Shown here: positions 60,612 to 64,000 of the stretch, in pieces
How the letters are laid out: every line of letters begins with the position of its first letter
How positions within the stretch are numbered: the first letter of the stretch is position 1
DNA from: Mucilaginibacter sp. L196
Lineage (GTDB): Bacteria > Bacteroidota > Bacteroidia > Sphingobacteriales > Sphingobacteriaceae
Assembly: GCF_009765905.1 (NCBI RefSeq)
Contig: NZ_LMUO01000015.1
Location: forward strand, 216,219 to 280,218
Direction of reading: 5' to 3'
Length of the DNA: 64,000 nt
Program-made: the position numbers and the translations under genes
The notes under the pieces: generated by a model
The model's input: only the letters and a program-made list of their open reading frames with translations
The model's database searches: none
Told to the model about the DNA's origin: nothing

Positions 60612-61424
60612 ATGTCGCTATTTATTACATCACTAAATTCGGGGAGTAATGGCAACTGCTATTACATTGGAAATGAGCACGAAGCCGTACTGGTTGATGC
60701 CGGAATTTCATGTCGCGAAACAGAAAAACGCATGCTCAGGCTGGGATTATCTATCCAAAAAGTAAAGGCCATATTTATTTCTCACGAACATACCGATCAT
60801 ATCAGCGGTGTGCCCGTGTTGGCAAAAAAGCATAATATCCCGGTTTACATAACTCCCGGAACATTAAAATATCTCCGCGTTATTCCGGAAGACTATCAAA
60901 TAGTTCATTTTATAGCCAATAATCCGGTTACTATCGGCGGGTTAACCATTACTGCATTCTCTAAATTTCATGATGCCATCGAGCCGCATAGCTTCATTAT
61001 CTCCTGCAAGGAGATAACAGTAGGTGTATTTACAGATCTTGGTGTAGTTTGTGAAAATTTAATCACGCATTTCAGCAAATGCCACGCAGCATTTTTAGAA
61101 GCAAATTACGATGATGAGATGCTGGATAATGGTGGTTACCCCTATCACTTAAAAAGAAGGATTCGTGGCGGGCATGGCCATCTTTCAAACAAACAGGCAT
61201 TGGAGCTTTTTGTAAATCACAAACCTGAGTTTATGAGCCATTTATTACTTGCCCATCTATCCAAAAACAATAACTCACCCGAATTGGTATATGAGCTTTT
61301 TAGCACTAACGCTAACGGAACTGAAGTTGTAGTGGCATCAAGACATGAAGAAACACCTGTTTATCACATTGGCGGGGTAAATGCAATTATCGGCAGGGCA
61401 AAACAATTGGCCTTTAATTTATAG
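60612..61424 (+). CDS. Metallo-beta-lactamase fold hydrolase (YycJ/WalJ-like)
   Basis: A 270-residue hydrolase with SGSNGNCYYIG, VLVDAGISCRETEKRM and the metal motif ISHEHTDHISGV (H-x-H-x-D-H). It is close to YycJ/WalJ proteins of Firmicutes and Bacteroidota, which are 5'-exonuclease-like enzymes linked to DNA repair. The C-terminal GHLSNKQALELF and LLLAHLSKNNNSPEL carry the remaining metal histidines. The start was moved from GTG 60603 to ATG 60612 because of the -7 box. It converges with the amidase gene with no gap. Confidence 0.87.
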   Translation: MSLFITSLNSGSNGNCYYIGNEHEAVLVDAGISCRETEKRMLRLGLSIQKVKAIFISHEHTDHISGVPVLAKKHNIPVYITPGTLKYLRVIPEDYQIVHFIANNPVTIGGLTITAFSKFHDAIEPHSFIISCKEITVGVFTDLGVVCENLITHFSKCHAAFLEANYDDEMLDNGGYPYHLKRRIRGGHGHLSNKQALELFVNHKPEFMSHLLLAHLSKNNNSPELVYELFSTNANGTEVVVASRHEETPVYHIGGVNAIIGRAKQLAFNL

Positions 61425-62255
61425 TTATTTGCTATCTACTTGGTTTTTATACTCCCCTATCGCTTTGACAATCGAGCTAACAATTTCGCCTTGTCCGCTT
61501 GCTGAATTTAGATAGTCTTCTTCTTCCGGATTATTGATAAAACCGGTTTCTATCAACACATTTGGCATACCGCTGTGGGCTAATACCAGCACGCTTTGCT
61601 CTTTAACTCCTAAAGTAACCCTATCGCCAGTTGCCTTAAATTGATCCATTAGTAAGTCGCCAAACAAAATGCTTTGTTTGCGGTATTTTTGCATATAGGT
61701 ATTTAAAACAATCTGATTTACCGGGTCGGTTTCATCATAGCTCTCGTAAGTTTCTTTATAATTTTTTTCCTGGTATATAGATGAGTTTTCACGTACAGCC
61801 TCTAACTGTTCCCCTTTTCGTTTATAACTATATACTAATACCATTACCCCTTTTTGTTTATGAGCGATACTTGCAGTACCCTCAGGCGATGAATTGCAAT
61901 GTATTGAAATAAACAGGTTTGCATTATTATCATTAGCGATCTCAGAGCGATGATTTAACGGAATAAAGGTATTGTCAGCCCGAGTCATAATAACTTTGAT
62001 GTCAGGATAATTTTCGTGTATCGCATCACGAAGTTTCAAGGCTATATTGAGTGCTACCGTTTTTTCAAGGGAATATGAGCCATGTGCCCCGGGGTCTTTT
62101 CCGCCATGTCCGGCATCTATAACAATCGTTCTTACTCTAAACACAGCTGTGGTGTCCTGTTGCGGAAGTGTAAAGGAAACAATTGCAGTATAGGTTGTAA
62201 AAAACAATATTGCTATCCCAGTAATTGTAGTTATTCTTATTAAATATTTTCTCAT
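61425..62255 (-). CDS. N-acetylmuramoyl-L-alanine amidase (Amidase_3)
   Basis: A 276-residue exported zinc amidase that cleaves the bond between MurNAc and the stem peptide. An N-terminal signal/anchor helix (about 5-30) precedes the catalytic domain. Zinc ligands are His50 in IVIDAGHGGKDPGAHG and Glu64 in EKTVALNIA, with SIHCNSS supplying another histidine. The catalytic glutamate is in VLIETGFINNPEE. There is no AMIN or SPOR domain, so septal targeting would need partners. It could act alongside the NamZ-like muramidase at 30 kb. Confidence 0.92.
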   Translation of the reverse strand: MRKYLIRITTITGIAILFFTTYTAIVSFTLPQQDTTAVFRVRTIVIDAGHGGKDPGAHGSYSLEKTVALNIALKLRDAIHENYPDIKVIMTRADNTFIPLNHRSEIANDNNANLFISIHCNSSPEGTASIAHKQKGVMVLVYSYKRKGEQLEAVRENSSIYQEKNYKETYESYDETDPVNQIVLNTYMQKYRKQSILFGDLLMDQFKATGDRVTLGVKEQSVLVLAHSGMPNVLIETGFINNPEEEDYLNSASGQGEIVSSIVKAIGEYKNQVDSK

Positions 62256-62343
62256 TAATTATATATCGTTTCTACCCACTCTCACCCATCAACCGCACTA
62301 TTAACCAACCAGATTTAACTCGGTTTGGTTGTATTATTTTTAA

Positions 62344-62775
62344 TTATTTTTTGTTGCATTGCGGACATGTGCCTGATGCATAAAGTGTGAATCCCTCGGC
62401 TTTAAAACCGGGTGGCAAGTTGAACGCCGGCAAACTTAAATCATTTAAACAATATACCTTATTACAAACGGTACAATTAAAATGCAAATGTTCGTCGTGA
62501 TGATGGTGTTCCTGACAGTTAGAGGTACAAATGGCATAATTAGCAGTTCCATTTAAATCAAATATCTTATGGATAATGCCTTTTTCTTCAAACACATTTA
62601 ATATACGATAAAGCGTAACACGGTCCACATCTTCCATTAAACCTTCCAAATCGGGTTGTGATGTTGCTGTATTTTTTGCAGACATCATAGCCAAAACTTT
62701 TAACCTTGGGCCGGTTTTTTTCAAATGATGCAAGTCAAGCAAATGCTCAAATCTATTATTGGTTATTTCTGTCAT
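62344..62775 (-). CDS. Fur family regulator (Zur-like)
   Basis: A 143-residue metal-dependent repressor with the winged helix (KKTGPRLKVLAMMSAKNTATSQPDLEGLMEDVDRVTLYRILNVFEEKG). A histidine-rich region follows (CQEHHHHDEHLHFNCTVCNKVYCL) with one C-x-x-C, and a second C-x-x-C occurs at the end (TCPQCNKK). The two structural cysteine pairs and the extended His cluster favour a zinc or nickel regulator over iron. It is co-transcribed with the MerC-like gene (12-base gap), which sits upstream in the operon. Confidence 0.9.
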   Translation of the reverse strand: MTEITNNRFEHLLDLHHLKKTGPRLKVLAMMSAKNTATSQPDLEGLMEDVDRVTLYRILNVFEEKGIIHKIFDLNGTANYAICTSNCQEHHHHDEHLHFNCTVCNKVYCLNDLSLPAFNLPPGFKAEGFTLYASGTCPQCNKK

Positions 62776-62787
62776 TTAATATGGCTA

Positions 62788-63189
62788 TCAATGCGCCTCA
62801 TGGTTACAAACTTTGCAGGCGCCAACATACCTATAATTTATAAAATGTGCCGTTGCTATGGTAAACCCACCCAAAGGTACAACAATACCTTCAAGCCAAC
62901 CAGCAATAAAAAGATGGCCAAGTATAATTATTGTAAAACCTATACTTAATAATAATAACGGAACCAAACGCCTATGCATGCGAAAATACGAAGAACTGAT
63001 AGATGATACACCAATTATAAAAGCTAAAATTATCATGCCCCACTCAAACCATGGGTTTGCTAAAAAGCCAAGGCCAATTAATGGCAAAACAGTTATAAAA
63101 ATAGGTACAAGAGCACAATGGATAGCACACAATGTTGATGCAGTCATACCTATATTATCCAATTTAGCAGTTAGTTTGGTGAATTCCAT
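62788..63189 (-). CDS. MerC family membrane protein
   Basis: A 133-residue inner-membrane protein with four predicted helices. The MerC mark is the pair of cysteines in the first helix (ASTLCAIHCALVPIFITVLPLIG, Cys21 and Cys25). A further C-x-x-C with nearby His at the C terminus (ACKVCNHEAH) could bind metal. Classical MerC imports mercury, but Bacteroidota copies next to Fur genes more likely handle zinc or another divalent metal. The ATG at 63189 is used; TATATTTG at 63194-63201 on the minus strand lies four bases before it. Confidence 0.85.
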   Translation of the reverse strand: MEFTKLTAKLDNIGMTASTLCAIHCALVPIFITVLPLIGLGFLANPWFEWGMIILAFIIGVSSISSSYFRMHRRLVPLLLLSIGFTIIILGHLFIAGWLEGIVVPLGGFTIATAHFINYRYVGACKVCNHEAH

Positions 63190-63193
63190 GGTA

Positions 63194-63201
63194 CAAATAT
63201 A
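63194..63201 (-). promoter_or_regulatory. -7 box of the merC-fur operon
   Basis: TATATTTG on the minus strand, with four bases to the ATG of the MerC gene. It selects that ATG rather than the upstream in-frame ATG at 63225. Confidence 0.5.
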
Positions 63202-63298
63202 ATCACAAATGCAACTATGATGCATTTAATTTATACTTTTTTTACTTTTTGATTATTTTATATTCGTTTAACATTAATTAAATATTGCTGGTAAATAT

Positions 63299-63306
63299 TA
63301 TTTTTG
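63299..63306 (+). promoter_or_regulatory. -7 box before the PAP2-type gene
   Basis: TATTTTTG matches TAnnTTTG and precedes the GTG start at 63327 by 20 bases. Confidence 0.4.
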
Positions 63307-63326
63307 CAGCTGCTAATGTCTAAACT

Positions 63327-63959
63327 GTGTCTCAAAATATAAGTTTGTCAATAAAAGAGAGTTGGAAAGAAACCATCAGTAATACATCTGATAGGACTAA
63401 ATTGATCATTGGTTCGGTGTTGATATTTATCATCATAGCGCTGATGCCTCAATTTTTTAATAAAATTGAACAACGTAATGGCGTTGTACTGCACGATTGG
63501 GTATTAGCCACCATCCCTCCTCATAACGTTTCCGTAGCTATATTTATCGTTATCTGGGGTATGGGGTTGCTCATTTTATACAGAGCATTATATAAACCGA
63601 GAATTTACATAATATATGTTTGGGCACTGATTGTAGTATGCCTTGTTCGTATGGCTACCATTAGCTTTGTGGCGCTAAACCCTCCTATCGGCCTGATACC
63701 ATTGGCAGATCCGCTTACTGGTGTTTTTTATGGCGAAGCTAGTATTACTAAAGATCTTTTCTTTTCGGGCCATATAGCAACCCTTACGCTAATATTTTTA
63801 TGCCTTGATAAAAAATCGGATAAGATGATAGCCCTGGGGGCCATCATCACCGTTGCCTGCCTTTTATTAGTGCAGCATATACATTATTCTATTGATATTT
63901 TGGCATCGCCTATTATCACTTATACCTGCTTCAGGTTAGCTAAATATTCCTTGTTTTAA
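63327..63959 (+). CDS. PAP2-like membrane phosphatase (sphingomyelin-synthase-related C-terminal type)
   Basis: A 210-residue membrane protein with about six helices. The PAP2_C pattern is LFFSGHIATLTLIFL (His149) followed by VQHIHYSIDILASPIITYTCFRLA (His187 and Asp190), the triad found in sphingomyelin synthase-like phosphotransferases and PAP2 phosphatases. The start is GTG 63327; the nearby ATG at 63315 is out of frame. Bacteroidota make sphingolipids, so a role in lipid head-group chemistry is plausible, but undecaprenyl or phosphatidate phosphatase activity cannot be excluded. Confidence 0.78.
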   Translation: MSQNISLSIKESWKETISNTSDRTKLIIGSVLIFIIIALMPQFFNKIEQRNGVVLHDWVLATIPPHNVSVAIFIVIWGMGLLILYRALYKPRIYIIYVWALIVVCLVRMATISFVALNPPIGLIPLADPLTGVFYGEASITKDLFFSGHIATLTLIFLCLDKKSDKMIALGAIITVACLLLVQHIHYSIDILASPIITYTCFRLAKYSLF

Positions 63960-64000
63960 CCGGGCAATTCATCCGGAATATCTAAACGGGCTACGCCTAT
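63956..64000 (-). CDS. C-terminal end of a leftward gene, partial
   Basis: Fourteen codons at the right edge read IGVARLDIPDELPG followed by a stop (TAA at 63956-63958), in a frame open to the window end. The sequence is protein-like, and the stop overlaps the end of the PAP2 gene by three bases, as do other converging pairs here. The product cannot be identified from so little. Confidence 0.45.
   Translation of the reverse strand: MGVARLDIPDELPG

Overview
The window looks like a chromosomal segment of a Bacteroidota bacterium in the Sphingobacteriaceae, most likely Mucilaginibacter or a close relative. Four things point there: a type IX secretion Plug protein (DUF5103); lineage-typical families (DUF4294, DUF4783, DUF3050, BshB1, LpxR, an FHS sugar transporter); TAnnTTTG-type promoters with almost no Shine-Dalgarno sites; and many palindromic intergenic repeats. 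The genus is inferred from style, not from a database match. No rRNA, tRNA, CRISPR array, prophage or transposase gene is visible.

Layout. 1-2.3 kb: a BaiN/HI0933-like flavoprotein whose start codon overlaps the divergent nuoA start, then nuoB; the rest of complex I is absent. 2.3-3.7 kb: repeats, a VOC protein and an unexplained open frame. 3.7-13.7 kb: ABC-F ATPase, T9SS Plug, DPP-IV-type peptidase, a carboxypeptidase-regulatory-like protein, a 965-bp repeat island with a nested MITE-like element, acyl-CoA thioesterase and a YfcC transporter. 14-16.6 kb: a leftward set of EVE-domain protein, CBM9-like secreted protein and family-10-like glycosidase. 16.7-23.2 kb: small membrane protein, holA, HsdR_N-like nuclease-fold protein, hybrid histidine kinase, valS. 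23.3-28.7 kb: M13 peptidase, CstB-like persulfide dioxygenase/rhodanese, mnmD and mazG. 28.7-38.4 kb: LolC/E-type permease, NamZ-like muramidase, fmt, DUF3050, class IV aminotransferase, rluD-type synthase, ACC deaminase-like enzyme, lysine 6-transaminase and an unknown winged-helix-like protein. 38.4-50.7 kb: bshB1, glutathione-peroxidase-like enzyme, DUF4294, RelA/SpoT, Fur, purA, pabB, plsY, nadC, DUF4783, gpmI, a lipoprotein and a TPR protein. 51-64 kb: lon, two outer-membrane proteins (one LpxR-like), arfB, cmk, dCMP deaminase, FHS transporter, LysE exporter, YceH, YycJ-like hydrolase, amidase, Fur/MerC pair, PAP2-type phosphatase and the end of one more gene.

Most genes are core housekeeping and sit in short units with no large accessory island. 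Recurring themes are envelope work (Plug, DPP-IV, M13, LolC/E, NamZ, amidase, LpxR, PAP2), thiol and sulfur chemistry (BshB1, GPx-like, CstB-like, MnmD) and metal control (two Fur proteins, MerC).

The most unusual content is in the non-coding and repeat sequence. There are at least eight families of palindromic repeats, one inserted inside another with a clean 10-bp direct duplication. A 36-bp piece of the same repeat is carried in frame inside mnmD. A 14-bp perfect hairpin overlaps a lipobox, two promoters face each other through overlapping start codons, and a sigma-54-like site precedes lon. I found no convincing new multi-gene defence or biosynthetic system.
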